Notes: generated by a model not told the origin, from the sequence alone. A stretch of 64,000 nucleotides of DNA from Bradyrhizobium elkanii WSM2783 (GCF_000472865.1 NZ_AXAP01000036.1:1-64000); one strand, 5' to 3'. Positions 51,260-60,348 are shown, counted from the first letter of the stretch. Program-made: numbers and translations.

Positions 51260-52804
51260 TCATTCCGGTACGCCAGCCGCCCGTAGCGCCTCGGCATAGG
51301 TTTGCGCCATGGGCTCGACCGGGAAGGGGATTCGCGACAGGAATCCCGCGATCGAAAATTCCGGTTCGACCTTCAGCAATTCCCGAGCGACCTGCGCTGC
51401 GCGGTCGCGCTCGCCGGTCTTCACCAGCGCCACGGTGAGGACGCGCAGCGCCACCGCAAAGCGGCGGTTCTGCGCCAGCGCTTTTTCCGCCCAGGTAATC
51501 GCTTCGGGGAAATTCTCGTCCAGCACTGCGCAGATCGCGAGCGCTCCGGAGGCGAACCAGCCGCGCGGGTCGCGGGGATTGAGCCGCTGCGCCCGCTCGA
51601 TCATGGCGCGGCCGGCGCCCTGATTGCCGCGCATCGCCTCGATCCAGCCGCCGAGCGTGAGCGCCATCGCGGAATTCGGGTTGATCGCGAGCGAGCGGCC
51701 GAACAATTCGCGCGCCGGTTCAATTTCGTCGGCCATGTTCCAGATTGCGAACGCGGCCATCCACAACACCTGCGCATCGTTCGGCGCCAGCTCGACCGCG
51801 CGCCAGGCCAGCGTGACGGCCTTGCTGCGATATTGCTCGTCCGGCCCGATCCAGCCCTGGAAATGGCGCAGCGCATGGCAATAGGCGGATGCCGCCATTG
51901 CCGGCGCGTAGGCGGAATCGATCGCGAGCGCCTGGTCGAGGCAATCGATCGCCGCCGCAATGCTGTCAGCGGTGAACTCATAACGCAGACTGTAGGCACG
52001 CAGCAGCAGATCGTAGGCGTCGAGCTGGCTTGGGGGAGAGGACCTGCGGCGCTCCGCTTCGGCGAGATGCAGCGTCGGCTCGATCGCGGCCACCACGCTT
52101 TCGGTGATGCGGTCCTGCAGGTCGAACACTTCGCTGGCGTCGCCGTCGAAGCGGTCGGCCCAGAGATGGACGGCCGAATTCGCATCGATGAGCTGGCCCG
52201 TGATCCGCAACCGATCGCCACCGCGGCGAACGCTGCCTTCCAGCACGTAGCCGACGCCGAGCTCGCGGCCGACCTGGCGGATATCGACCGCCTTGCCCTT
52301 GTAGGTGAAGGAGGAGTTTCTCGCGATCACGGATAGTCCGCTGCAGCGCGACAGCGCCGTGATGATGTCCTCGGCGACCCCGTCGGCAAAATACTCCTGT
52401 TCGGGATCGCCGCTCATATTGGTGAACGGGAGCACCGCGATCGACGGGCCTTCGAAGGCGGCAACCGGCAGGCTCGTGCTCTCGTCGGCGGCTTGCTCGC
52501 GGACCTCGCCGACGAAACGAATGCCCTTGCGGGGGAGCGTGCGGATCAGCCGCTGCTCATCGCCATTGTCGCCGATCGCCGCGCGTGCGGCGTTCAGCCG
52601 GCTACTCAGCGTCGCCTCCGAGACGATCCGTCCGTGCCAGACGGCGGCTAGCAGGTCGTCGCGGCTGACGACACGCTCGCGTGAACGGATCAGGAATTCC
52701 AACAGATCGAACACCTGCGGCTCGACGGCGACGAGGCCATCGTCCCGGCGCAGCTCGCGGCGGTCGGTATCCAGAACGAAGTCGTTGAAATAATAGAGCA
52801 ATTT
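51260..52804 (-). CDS. CadC-like winged-helix regulator with TPR domain
   Basis: This protein of about 514 residues starts LLYYFNDFVLDTDRRELRRDDGLVAVEPQVFDLLEFLIRSRERVVSRDDLLAAVWHGRIVSEATLSSRLNAARAAIGD, an OmpR-like winged helix. SIAVLPFTNMSGDPEQEYFADGVAEDIITAL, typical of adenylate-cyclase/CadC-like proteins, follows, then TPR repeats (~260-500). No membrane helix. TTG 52804 is preferred; the frame stays open to 52864. It diverges from the exported hydrolase operon and may regulate it. Confidence 0.8.
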   Translation of the reverse strand, partial: KLLYYFNDFVLDTDRRELRRDDGLVAVEPQVFDLLEFLIRSRERVVSRDDLLAAVWHGRIVSEATLSSRLNAARAAIGDNGDEQRLIRTLPRKGIRFVGEVREQAADESTSLPVAAFEGPSIAVLPFTNMSGDPEQEYFADGVAEDIITALSRCSGLSVIARNSSFTYKGKAVDIRQVGRELGVGYVLEGSVRRGGDRLRITGQLIDANSAVHLWADRFDGDASEVFDLQDRITESVVAAIEPTLHLAEAERRRSSPPSQLDAYDLLLRAYSLRYEFTADSIAAAIDCLDQALAIDSAYAPAMAASAYCHALRHFQGWIGPDEQYRSKAVTLAWRAVELAPNDAQVLWMAAFAIWNMADEIEPARELFGRSLAINPNSAMALTLGGWIEAMRGNQGAGRAMIERAQRLNPRDPRGWFASGALAICAVLDENFPEAITWAEKALAQNRRFAVALRVLTVALVKTGERDRAAQVARELLKVEPEFSIAGFLSRIPFPVEPMAQTYAEALRAAGVPE

Positions 52805-52958
52805 ATAGGGCCTGCCGGCTGGGACGGGAGTCGCAGCGAACCTAGCACAAGGCGGCTGAGGCAAAAATCAAAGCCATCTGAAGGATAAATCCAGATAGTC
52901 TCCAAGCGCTCACGGTCGGGAGGGGGCAAAAGGTCGCCAGTTCGAAACGGAGATCGCC

Positions 52959-54005
52959 ATGTCCCAGGATATCAACCAGAGCCGCCGCCGCTTCTTCGGC
53001 GTTGCCGCCGGAACCTTCGCCGCCGCCCAGTTCGGCCTGATCGGATCCGCCTATGCGCAGGGCGCCAAGAAGGTGACGCTGCCCGCGGCGCGGCCGGGGG
53101 CGCATACGTCGTTCGGCCCGTTGAAGCAGATCGACGCCGGCCTCCTCAATGTCAGCTATGCCGAGGCAGGGCCTGCTGGTGGTCCCGTGGTGATCCTGCT
53201 GCACGGCTGGCCTTACGACATCTACAGCTATGTCGACGTCGCGCCGCTACTGGCATCCGCCGGCTATCGCGTGATCATCCCTTATCTGCGCGGCTATGGC
53301 CCCACGCGTTTCCTATCCGATGCGACGTTGCGAAACGGCCAGCCGGCGGCGCTCGCGGTCGACATCATCGCGCTGATGGATGCGCTCAAGATCGAGAAGG
53401 CGACGCTTGCCGGCTACGACTGGGGCGCGCGCACGGCCAACATCATCGCCGCGCTCTGGCCCGAGCGCTGCAAGGCGATGGTCTCCGTCAGCGGCTACCT
53501 GATCGGCAGCCAGGAGGCCGGCAAGATGCCGCTGCCGCCGAAGGCTGAACTGCAATGGTGGTACCAGTTCTATTTTGCCACCGAGCGCGGGCAGCAGGGC
53601 TACGACAAGTACCGGCACGACTTCGCCAGGCTGATCTGGCAGCTCGCTTCGCCGAAGTGGAATTTCGACGACGCCACCTTCGAGCGTAGCGCGGCCGCCT
53701 TCGACAATTCCGATCACGTCCGCATCGTCATCCATAACTATCGCTGGCGGCTCGACCTCGCCCAAGGCGAAGCGAAATACGACGATCTGGAGAAGAAGCT
53801 GGCGACATTCCCGGTTATCACGGTGCCGACCATTACCATGGAAGGCGATGCCAACGGCGCGCCGCATCCGGAGCCGAGCGCCTACGCCAAAAAATTCTCC
53901 GGCAAGTACGAGCACCGCCTCATCACCGGCGGCATCGGCCACAATCTGCCGCAGGAGGCCCCGCAGGCCTTCGCGCAGGCCGTCATCGATGTCGATAACG
54001 CCTGA
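52959..54005 (+). CDS. Tat-exported epoxide-hydrolase-like protein
   Basis: This 348-residue protein has a twin-arginine signal (SRRRFFGVAAGTFAAAQFGLIGSAYAQG), so it is exported folded. The hydrolase body has LLHGWPYD, AGYDWGARTANII (nucleophile Asp) and the His in GGIGHNLPQEAP. It is a paralogue of the cytoplasmic hydrolase at 36159-37064. It heads a two-gene unit with a cytochrome P460-like protein. Confidence 0.87.
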   Translation: MSQDINQSRRRFFGVAAGTFAAAQFGLIGSAYAQGAKKVTLPAARPGAHTSFGPLKQIDAGLLNVSYAEAGPAGGPVVILLHGWPYDIYSYVDVAPLLASAGYRVIIPYLRGYGPTRFLSDATLRNGQPAALAVDIIALMDALKIEKATLAGYDWGARTANIIAALWPERCKAMVSVSGYLIGSQEAGKMPLPPKAELQWWYQFYFATERGQQGYDKYRHDFARLIWQLASPKWNFDDATFERSAAAFDNSDHVRIVIHNYRWRLDLAQGEAKYDDLEKKLATFPVITVPTITMEGDANGAPHPEPSAYAKKFSGKYEHRLITGGIGHNLPQEAPQAFAQAVIDVDNA

Positions 54006-54031
54006 TCGAACAGCAACACGGTATCAAACTG

Positions 54032-54535
54032 ATGCGACAGAATCTGAAATGGGCCCTGGCGGCTCTCATGGTGGCGTGCGCCACGACGGCAGTGCCCTTC
54101 GCCGCCAGCCTTGCCGACGATGGGGCGTCGCCGATCTTCGGTGTCAGGATTCCCGAAGGCTATCGCGACTGGAAGCTGATCTCGGTCGGACAGGAGGTCG
54201 GCCTCGATGAACTGCGGGGCGTCCTCGGCAATGCCACCGCGGTCAAGGCCAGCAAGGGTGGCACGCTGCCGTTTCCGGACGGCACGACCTTCGTCAAGCT
54301 AGCCTGGAAGCATGTCCCGGTCGAAGGCCTCGACGGCGCCTTCATCACCGGCTCGCCCACGACGGTCCAGATCATGGTCAAGGACTCCGCCAAATACGCC
54401 TCCACCGGCGGCTGGGGCTTTGGCCGGTTCATCGACGGCAAGCCCGTGGACGAGGCCCAGCACAGGACCTGCTTCGCCTGCCACGAAGCCCATGCGAAGG
54501 ATCACGATTTCGTCTTCACGCGATATGGACGCTAG
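54032..54535 (+). CDS. Cytochrome P460-family c-type heme protein
   Basis: This 167-residue protein has a signal peptide (ALAALMVACATTAVPFAASLADD) and a C-terminal heme c site CFACH in HRTCFACHEAHAKDHDFVFTRYGR. The middle (GYRDWKLISVG, LPFPDGTTFVKLAWK, TTVQIMVKDSAKYASTGGWGFGRF) is the P460 family core. Known relatives oxidise hydroxylamine, others have unknown roles. Periplasmic, 26 bp after the exported hydrolase. Confidence 0.85.
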   Translation: MRQNLKWALAALMVACATTAVPFAASLADDGASPIFGVRIPEGYRDWKLISVGQEVGLDELRGVLGNATAVKASKGGTLPFPDGTTFVKLAWKHVPVEGLDGAFITGSPTTVQIMVKDSAKYASTGGWGFGRFIDGKPVDEAQHRTCFACHEAHAKDHDFVFTRYGR

Positions 54536-54608
54536 AGCATGATCCGGAAAAGTGGAATCCGGTTTTCCCTCGCGACAAACGCGCAGCGTTTGCGCGGAGA
54601 TCATGCTC
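54535..54608. repeat. GAGCATGAT repeat element
   Basis: GAGCATGAT (54535-54543) and ATCATGCTC (54600-54608) form the ends of a 74-bp palindromic element that starts at the stop codon of the P460 gene. Elements with AGCATGATCCGGAAAAGTG are dispersed in Rhizobiales genomes. It may also end the transcript. Confidence 0.8.
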
Positions 54609-54711
54609 CAAACAAAGACTCCCGGGAATTCACAGGAGGGGTGGGTACCTAATCTGGCGCAACAGCCATTGCGAAGCTACTTTCTCGCGGCAACGCATGC
54701 GAGGAATGGCA

Positions 54712-55077
54712 TTGAGCATCACCATCTACGGCATCAAGAACTGCGACACCATGAAGAAGGCGCGCGCCTGGCTAGACGGCCATGGCGTCGTCTATGATTT
54801 CCACGACTACAAGGCGGCCGGCATCGCCAAGGACAAGCTGAAGCAATGGAGCGACGAGGTCGGCTGGGAAACGCTGCTCAACCGGGCCGGCACCACATTC
54901 AAGAAATTGCCCGACGCCGACAAGGAAGGCCTGAACGAGCGCAAGGCCCTGGCGCTGATGGCGGCGCAGCCGTCGATGATCAAACGGCCGGTGCTGGACC
55001 TCGGCGGCAAGCTCCTAGTCGGCTTCAAGGAGGAGGTCTACGCCAAGGAAGTGAAGTCGCGCGGCCGCAAGGGGTAG
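54712..55077 (+). CDS. ArsC/Spx-family (YffB-like) protein
   Basis: This 121-residue thioredoxin-fold protein has LSITIYGIKNCDTMKKARAWLDGHGVVYDFHDYKAAGI and IKRPVLDLGGKLLVGFKEEVY. A single Cys (NCDTMKKA), as in YffB-type ArsC relatives, suggests glutathione-dependent reduction, not necessarily of arsenate. TTG 54712 has GAGGA six bases upstream; ATG 54697 and 54706 are alternatives. Confidence 0.82.
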   Translation: MSITIYGIKNCDTMKKARAWLDGHGVVYDFHDYKAAGIAKDKLKQWSDEVGWETLLNRAGTTFKKLPDADKEGLNERKALALMAAQPSMIKRPVLDLGGKLLVGFKEEVYAKEVKSRGRKG

Positions 55078-55092
55078 GGCGGGGCGATTTTC

Positions 55093-55121
55093 GGGAACCT
55101 CGGCGCCTCGGCCGCATCCAA
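55093..55121 (+). promoter_or_regulatory. ECF-type promoter of the sigma gene
   Basis: GGGAACCTCG at 55093-55102 and CATCCAA at 55115-55121, with 16 bases between GGGAAC and CATCCAA. The same boxes with the same spacing occur at 55854-55882 before the DUF4142 gene. GGAAC is the usual ECF -35 core, so the sigma factor probably drives itself. Confidence 0.75.
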
Positions 55122-55155
55122 TTCTGGTATCCGCTGGAATGAAGGCGAGAACGCC

Positions 55156-55845
55156 ATGCAATCGGCCACCACACCCAAGTCTGCGCCGGCTGCGTCCGGC
55201 GATGTCGAACTCGTCAAGCGCGCATTGGCGCGCGACGAGGCCGCCGTTCGCGCCATCCTTAAAGCCAACAATCGCAGGCTCTATCGGCTGGCGCGCGGCA
55301 TCCTGCGCAACGACAGCGAGGCCGAGGACGTCGTCCAGGAAACCTATGTCCGGGCCTTCACGCATCTTGCCGATTTCCGCGGCGAGTCCAGCCTGTCAAC
55401 ATGGCTGTCGCGGATCACGATGAACGAGGCGCTGGGACGGCTGCGCCGCGAGCGGCCCGGGGTCGAAATTTCGTCACTGCCGCAAGGCGCGCTGGAAGCG
55501 CAGATCATCCGGTTCCCCCTGATGTCCACTGCAGACGATCCTGAAAAGTCCATGGCTCAGCGCGAAATCCACAGAGTTGTCGAGGCCGCCATCGACGAAC
55601 TGCCGGAGGCGTTTCGCCTCGTCTTCATCACGCGCGTGGTTGAGGGCATGAATGTCGAGGAGACCGCCGAGCTTCTTGACCTGAGGCCTGAGACGGTGAA
55701 GACGCGGCTGCACCGCGCCCGCGCCATGCTGCGCGACAATGTCGAGAAGAAGATTGGTCCTGTCATCATGGAGATGTTCCCGTTCGCCGGCCGTCGCTGC
55801 GACCGGCTGACCGAAGCCGTGCTGCAACGGCTCGACTACATCTGA
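55156..55845 (+). CDS. ECF RNA polymerase sigma factor
   Basis: This 229-residue protein has sigma region 2 (ANNRRLYRLARGILRNDSEAEDVVQETYVRAFTHLADFRGESSLSTWLSRITMNEALGRLRRER) and region 4 (AIDELPEAFRLVFITRVVEGMNVEETAELLDLRPETVKTRLHRARAMLRDNV). The C-terminal ~25 residues (GRRCDRLTEAVLQRL) contain one Cys. No anti-sigma gene is adjacent. It most likely controls the DUF4142-cupredoxin operon. Confidence 0.92.
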   Translation: MQSATTPKSAPAASGDVELVKRALARDEAAVRAILKANNRRLYRLARGILRNDSEAEDVVQETYVRAFTHLADFRGESSLSTWLSRITMNEALGRLRRERPGVEISSLPQGALEAQIIRFPLMSTADDPEKSMAQREIHRVVEAAIDELPEAFRLVFITRVVEGMNVEETAELLDLRPETVKTRLHRARAMLRDNVEKKIGPVIMEMFPFAGRRCDRLTEAVLQRLDYI

Positions 55846-55853
55846 AGAATTTT

Positions 55854-55882
55854 GGGAACCTCGCCCGCCGATCGCCATCCAA
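55854..55882 (+). promoter_or_regulatory. ECF-type promoter of DUF4142-cupredoxin operon
   Basis: GGGAACCTCG at 55854-55863 and CATCCAA at 55876-55882 repeat the sigma gene's own boxes with identical 16-base spacing. Start codon follows 58 bp later. Confidence 0.75.
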
Positions 55883-55939
55883 CTCCTGTGCAAGCGAAAT
55901 GCGCCGTCGGGAACCCGAGGCGCCACAGGAGGACCAGAT

Positions 55940-56458
55940 ATGTTCGCTCAATTGGGAGCGGCGATCGCCGCGGTGATGTTGTTGAGCAGCCCAGCGCTTG
56001 CCGAAAGCAAGCTCACCGATCCACAGATCGCCCACATCGCGTACACCGCCGGCAATATCGACATCGCGGCGGCCAAGCAGGCGCTGACGAAGGCCAGCAA
56101 CAAGGACGTCAAGGCGTTCGCGGAAGACATGGTGCGCGACCATGAGGCCGTGAACAAGCAAGCGCTCGACCTCGTCAAGAAGCTCAAGGTCACGCCCGAA
56201 GACAACGACACCAGCAAGGCATTGTCGAAGCAAGCGGCCGACAAGCTCGCCGAGTTCGGCAAGCTCCACGGCGCCGCCTTCGACAAGGCCTACATCGCCA
56301 ACGAGGTCGCCTATCACAAGACCGTCGACAGCGCGCTGGAAACGAAGTTGATCCCATCGGCCAGCAACCCCGAGCTGAAGAGCTTGCTGCAGACCGGCCT
56401 GAAGATCTTTCAGGGCCACGAGCAGCACGCCGAGCATGTCGCCGCAGAGCTGAAATAA
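55940..56458 (+). CDS. DUF4142 periplasmic protein
   Basis: This 172-residue protein has a signal peptide (GAAIAAVMLLSSPALAES) and a ferritin-like helical DUF4142 domain: IAHIAYTAGNIDIAAAKQALTKASNKDVKAFAEDMVRDHEAVNKQALDL. Members are linked to envelope stress and often lie beside ECF sigma genes, as here. Exact role unknown. Confidence 0.88.
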   Translation: MFAQLGAAIAAVMLLSSPALAESKLTDPQIAHIAYTAGNIDIAAAKQALTKASNKDVKAFAEDMVRDHEAVNKQALDLVKKLKVTPEDNDTSKALSKQAADKLAEFGKLHGAAFDKAYIANEVAYHKTVDSALETKLIPSASNPELKSLLQTGLKIFQGHEQHAEHVAAELK

Positions 56459-56476
56459 CTTGTAGGGGAGCTGCCC

Positions 56477-56809
56477 ATGCAGCCCGGACGCCTCTGTCTG
56501 ATCGCCGGCGTGCTTTCCCTTGCGGCGATGGCGGTCCCCGCGCATGCCGCGACGATCACGATCGTGATGGAGAATCTGGTGGTCTCGCCGGCCGAGGCCA
56601 CGGCCAAGCTCGGCGATACCATCGAATGGGTAAACAAGGACGTGGTCGCGCACACAGCGACCGCGAAGAACGGCGATTTCGACGTGACGATACCGTCGAG
56701 GAAGACCGTGACTTACGTCCTGAAGAAGGCGGGCACGGTCGACTACTACTGCCGCTTCCATCCCAACATGAAGGCGATACTGAAGATTGCCAGTGAGCCG
56801 TCGCCTTGA
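56477..56809 (+). CDS. Cupredoxin (plastocyanin-like) protein
   Basis: This 110-residue protein has a signal peptide (LIAGVLSLAAMAVPAHAA) and one cupredoxin fold: LGDTIEWVNKDVVAHTATAKNGDFD and DYYCRFHPNMKAIL. Ligands are His (AHTAT), Cys (YYC), His (FHPN) and Met, a type-1 copper site. It is 18 bp after the DUF4142 gene. Probably a periplasmic electron carrier or copper-stress protein. Confidence 0.9.
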   Translation: MQPGRLCLIAGVLSLAAMAVPAHAATITIVMENLVVSPAEATAKLGDTIEWVNKDVVAHTATAKNGDFDVTIPSRKTVTYVLKKAGTVDYYCRFHPNMKAILKIASEPSP

Positions 56810-56912
56810 TCGGCAGGAGGCTCATGGAACCTTGCTGCAGGTCTCCGTTCCAGGGTAGATATACTTCCGGACGTCAACCGGCCTCGATCATCAACCCTTG
56901 AGGGAGAGAGCA

Positions 56913-57827
56913 GTGGGACTGTCCTGGCAACAAGGTCCGCTCTCAACGGGAGCATTTGGCCGGTTCCTCGTGCCCGAACCGCTGCCGAAGCGATTGTTAT
57001 ACGTAGAGCGTTTGCGCCGGCGCATGCGCGTGCGCTTCGGGGAAATCTGGATCGCTGACAGCGAGCATGTCCTCTTGCTCTTCGAACCGGGCCGCTATCC
57101 GGTCGCCTACTTCCCGGAGAGCGATGTTTCGCCACACGTCCTGGAGCGCACCGAGCATACCACGGAGCATCCCGATCTCGGGCCCACGTCCTGGTACAGC
57201 GTCCGGGCGGACGAACAACACATCGCGCCGCGAGGAGCGTGGCAGCACACCGGTCTGCCCGCCCACGCGAGCGAACTGCAGGCGCGCGTCGCATTCGCCT
57301 GGCGGGCCATGGATGCATTCTACGAAGAAGACGAAAGAATCCTCGGCCATGCCGCTGACCCCTACCACCGTATCGACATTCGCCAGGCCTCGCGTAACCT
57401 CGTGGTCCGCCATGGTGAACGGATCATCGCCGACACCAAGCGGCCGCTGGTCCTCTACGAGTCCGGCTTCGCGCCGCGCTGGTACGTTCCACGCGCTGAT
57501 ATCGATGAGGCCGCTCTCGCTCCGGTGAAACTCCAGACCTTCTGCCCGTACAAAGGACTGTGCAGCTACTACAGCATCGGTGACGCACGCCAGGCGGCCT
57601 GGTTCTATCCTGATGCCTATCCCGAGGTGCGCCGCATCTCCAACCTGGTGTCGTTCGAACCTGATCTCGTCACGGTCCTTCTCGATGGCACCCAGCTCCA
57701 TCTTGAGCCGGGTCAGACGGTGGTCCCGCATGGCCCCGATCGCAACCTCGACCTCGCCGAGGTGGTTCGCCCTGCAAATGGGCATCAGCGGTCACCCGAT
57801 AGCGGCCCCGCGGCTGAGAGCGGCTAG
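56913..57827 (+). CDS. Double DUF427 protein
   Basis: This 304-residue protein has two DUF427 repeats: VRFGEIWIADSEHVLLLFEPGRYPVAYFPESDV, and VRHGERIIADTKRPLVLYESGFAPRWYVPRADID, with CPYKGLCSYYSI. DUF427 proteins are soluble with unknown function. GTG 56913 is preferred because GAGGGAGAGA precedes it. The next gene follows by 34 bp, so an operon is likely. Confidence 0.85.
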   Translation: MGLSWQQGPLSTGAFGRFLVPEPLPKRLLYVERLRRRMRVRFGEIWIADSEHVLLLFEPGRYPVAYFPESDVSPHVLERTEHTTEHPDLGPTSWYSVRADEQHIAPRGAWQHTGLPAHASELQARVAFAWRAMDAFYEEDERILGHAADPYHRIDIRQASRNLVVRHGERIIADTKRPLVLYESGFAPRWYVPRADIDEAALAPVKLQTFCPYKGLCSYYSIGDARQAAWFYPDAYPEVRRISNLVSFEPDLVTVLLDGTQLHLEPGQTVVPHGPDRNLDLAEVVRPANGHQRSPDSGPAAESG

Positions 57828-57861
57828 GAAACTTCCGGTCCCCACAAAAGCGGAGCAGGAC

Positions 57862-59622
57862 ATGGCGCGATTGCTATCGGTGAACGTCGGGCTTCCGCGC
57901 GATATCGCCTGGAAGGGGCGCACTGTACACACCGGGATCTGGAAAAATCCGGTGCGCGGCCGCTGTCGGGCAGGCCGGTTGAATCTGGACGGAGACGGTC
58001 AAGGGGACCTGGCCGGCCACGGAGGTGAGCAGCGAGCCGTCTTCGTCTACCAGACCGAGTCGTATCGCCATTGGCAGGATCAACTGAACCGGACCGACTT
58101 CGTCCACGGACAGTTCGGCGAGAATTTCACGATCGACGGGTTGCCTGACGACGCCGTGTGCATCGGCGATCGCTATCAGATCGGCACTGCGCTGTTCGAG
58201 GTCACTCAGCCTCGCGTGACCTGTTATCGCGTGGGCATTCGGATGAACGAGCCACGGATGCCGGCGTTGCTGACATCCAGCGGACGGCCGGGGTTCTACT
58301 TCCGCGTCCTAAGGGAAGGGGAGGTGGGCGCCGGCGACGAAATCGTGAAGGTGGGCGAGGCGAACGAGCGAATGACCGTCGCCGAGATCAATGCGCTGCT
58401 CTATTCGCCCGATCACGCGCGTGACCGATTGGAGCGCGCCTTGCGCATCGAGGCGCTTTCGCCTGGATGGCGATCGTCGTTTGAGGCATTGCTGCAGAAC
58501 CAAACGACTGCTGCGGGGAGCGGAAACGCGGGGCTCGCGCCGGCAGCAGCTTTGCATCCGGTTGCACCAGGATTTCGGCCACTCGCCGTGGCGGCGATCG
58601 ACCAGGAGTCCGCGGACGTCCTCTCGCTGTCGATGCAGGATCCGGATGGTCAGCCGCTGCAACCGGCCTTGCCAGGTCAGTACCTCGTCTTACGTCTCCG
58701 ACCGACCGACGGCCCGCCACTCTTTCGCAGCTACTCCCTCTCGGGTCCTCTCTCGACGGAGCGCTATCGGATCAGCGTAAAGATCGAGCCAAATGGGGTG
58801 GCCGGAACCTACCTGCGGAAGCATCTCCAGGTGGGCGATGTTCTCGACGTCAGCTCGCCGCGTGGAAGCTTCATTCTGCAGTCCGGGGAGCGGCCCGTGG
58901 TGTTGCTCAGCGCGGGAATCGGAGCGACGCCTGTTCTGGCGATGCTGCACGCGCTGGCGGAGGCCCGCTCGACACGGCAAGTCGTGTGGCTGCACGCGGC
59001 TCGCGACCGACAGCATCATCCATTTGCCGCCGAAGTCCGCCGCCTCATGCTCGGGCTCACCCGCGGCCGCAGCTATGTCTGCTACAGCAGACCGGGCTCG
59101 GGCGATAAGATCGGCGAGGACTTCGACGCGACCGGTCATCTGTCGCAATCGGTCTTTGACGAGGTCGGCGTTCCGCGAGAGGCGGATGTCTACCTCTGCG
59201 GCCCGACCCGCTTCATGGCGGACATGAAAACCGCGCTCGCGTCGTTTGGCGTGCCGCCGGAGCGCCTTCACGTCGAAATTTTCAATGGCAGCGAGTCGAT
59301 GACTCCCGGCATCGTCGGCGCACCGATGCGTGCACCTCATCCACCGGAGGACGACGCCAACACCGGTCCGCTGGTATCGTTCGCGCGAAGCGGCGTTGCC
59401 GCACACTGGAAAGCGTCGGCGTATCAGAGCATCTTGGAGCTGGCCGAGGCGTGCAACGTGCCGGTTCGTTGGTCGTGCCGGACCGGTGTTTGTCATAACT
59501 GTGAAAGCGGCCTGGTTTCAGGCGCGGTCGCCTATGGACCGGAACCGCTCGATAAGCCTGCTGACGGCAACGTTCTGGTTTGCTGCTCACGACCGATCGG
59601 CGATGTCGTTGTCGATTTGTGA
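57862..59622 (+). CDS. MOSC - flavin reductase - [2Fe-2S] fusion protein
   Basis: This 586-residue protein joins an N-terminal MOSC domain (~1-220; GDGQGDLAGHGGEQRAVFVYQ, RVTCYRVGIRM) to a ferredoxin-reductase part (FRSYSLSGPLS FAD motif, GIGATPVLAMLHAL NAD motif). A C-terminal plant-type [2Fe-2S] ferredoxin follows: Cys539, Cys544, Cys547 in WSCRTGVCHNCESG plus a later Cys in VCCSRP. It resembles YiiM fused to a vanillate-demethylase-type reductase. It may reduce N-hydroxylated or other nitrogen compounds. Confidence 0.88.
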   Translation: MARLLSVNVGLPRDIAWKGRTVHTGIWKNPVRGRCRAGRLNLDGDGQGDLAGHGGEQRAVFVYQTESYRHWQDQLNRTDFVHGQFGENFTIDGLPDDAVCIGDRYQIGTALFEVTQPRVTCYRVGIRMNEPRMPALLTSSGRPGFYFRVLREGEVGAGDEIVKVGEANERMTVAEINALLYSPDHARDRLERALRIEALSPGWRSSFEALLQNQTTAAGSGNAGLAPAAALHPVAPGFRPLAVAAIDQESADVLSLSMQDPDGQPLQPALPGQYLVLRLRPTDGPPLFRSYSLSGPLSTERYRISVKIEPNGVAGTYLRKHLQVGDVLDVSSPRGSFILQSGERPVVLLSAGIGATPVLAMLHALAEARSTRQVVWLHAARDRQHHPFAAEVRRLMLGLTRGRSYVCYSRPGSGDKIGEDFDATGHLSQSVFDEVGVPREADVYLCGPTRFMADMKTALASFGVPPERLHVEIFNGSESMTPGIVGAPMRAPHPPEDDANTGPLVSFARSGVAAHWKASAYQSILELAEACNVPVRWSCRTGVCHNCESGLVSGAVAYGPEPLDKPADGNVLVCCSRPIGDVVVDL

Positions 59623-60348
59623 GTCCGCGGTTCCATCGCGCTGCTGCTGAGCCCAAGGCGGTTCTGGACTGAGATAACCGATGAGGCAGCAGATGCAGAG
59701 TCCAAGGCCGACGAGCGGATATCTCAACGCCACAACGGTCGCCACACCGAAGAGGCACAATGTCGCCAGCGACCGCACGAGCATGATCCTGCGTACCTTT
59801 GGCGGGATCTTCCCGTCGGGCGTTCGATCGATCAGCTCCCAGATCAGCGCGATATAGGTCGCGTTCACCACGAAGAACACGGCCGCGTAGAAGGCCACCG
59901 GCTGCGGCGCGAGTTTGCTCACTGCCATCCAGGCAGTGGAGAGGGGAAGCAGCGACATCGAAAACAGGTGCGCGAAATTGAACCACAATAGGCTCGGCGT
60001 GGCCTCATCGGCGTAGCGCATCAGGTAGTGGTGATTGGCCCAGACAATGGCGATGAAGAGGTAACTGACGGCATAGCTTAGCCACGTCGGCCAGAGAGCC
60101 AGCAACGCCTCGAAAGTGGGCCGCTCCGGCGGTCTCAATTCCAAGACCAGCACTGTGATGAGCACGGCGAACACGCCGTCCGAGAACGTGCTCAGTCGCT
60201 CCGGTGTCGCTCTACGCAGCACGCTCGCGCCCTCCGATCTCGCGAAGGGGGCGAGGTTTGCAGAGCGAAGTATTTGCGTCAATCGGCCGGCGGACGCTAG
60301 GGCGCTGGTATTCGAGCTTGTGTTCGAAAAACCTCTCGGATCGCTCAA
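59587..60348 (-). CDS. TMEM175-family potassium channel-like protein
   Basis: This 253-residue protein has a ~50-residue N-terminal tail, then the TMEM175 filter helix RLSTFSDGVFAVLITVLVLELRPPE (FSDG motif) and about five further membrane helices. Bacterial TMEM175 forms K+-leak channels. Its end overlaps the convergent fusion-protein gene by 36 bp. TTG start overlaps the upstream SDR stop. Confidence 0.8.
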   Translation of the reverse strand: MSDPRGFSNTSSNTSALASAGRLTQILRSANLAPFARSEGASVLRRATPERLSTFSDGVFAVLITVLVLELRPPERPTFEALLALWPTWLSYAVSYLFIAIVWANHHYLMRYADEATPSLLWFNFAHLFSMSLLPLSTAWMAVSKLAPQPVAFYAAVFFVVNATYIALIWELIDRTPDGKIPPKVRRIMLVRSLATLCLFGVATVVALRYPLVGLGLCICCLIGYLSPEPPWAQQQRDGTADSQIDNDIADRS

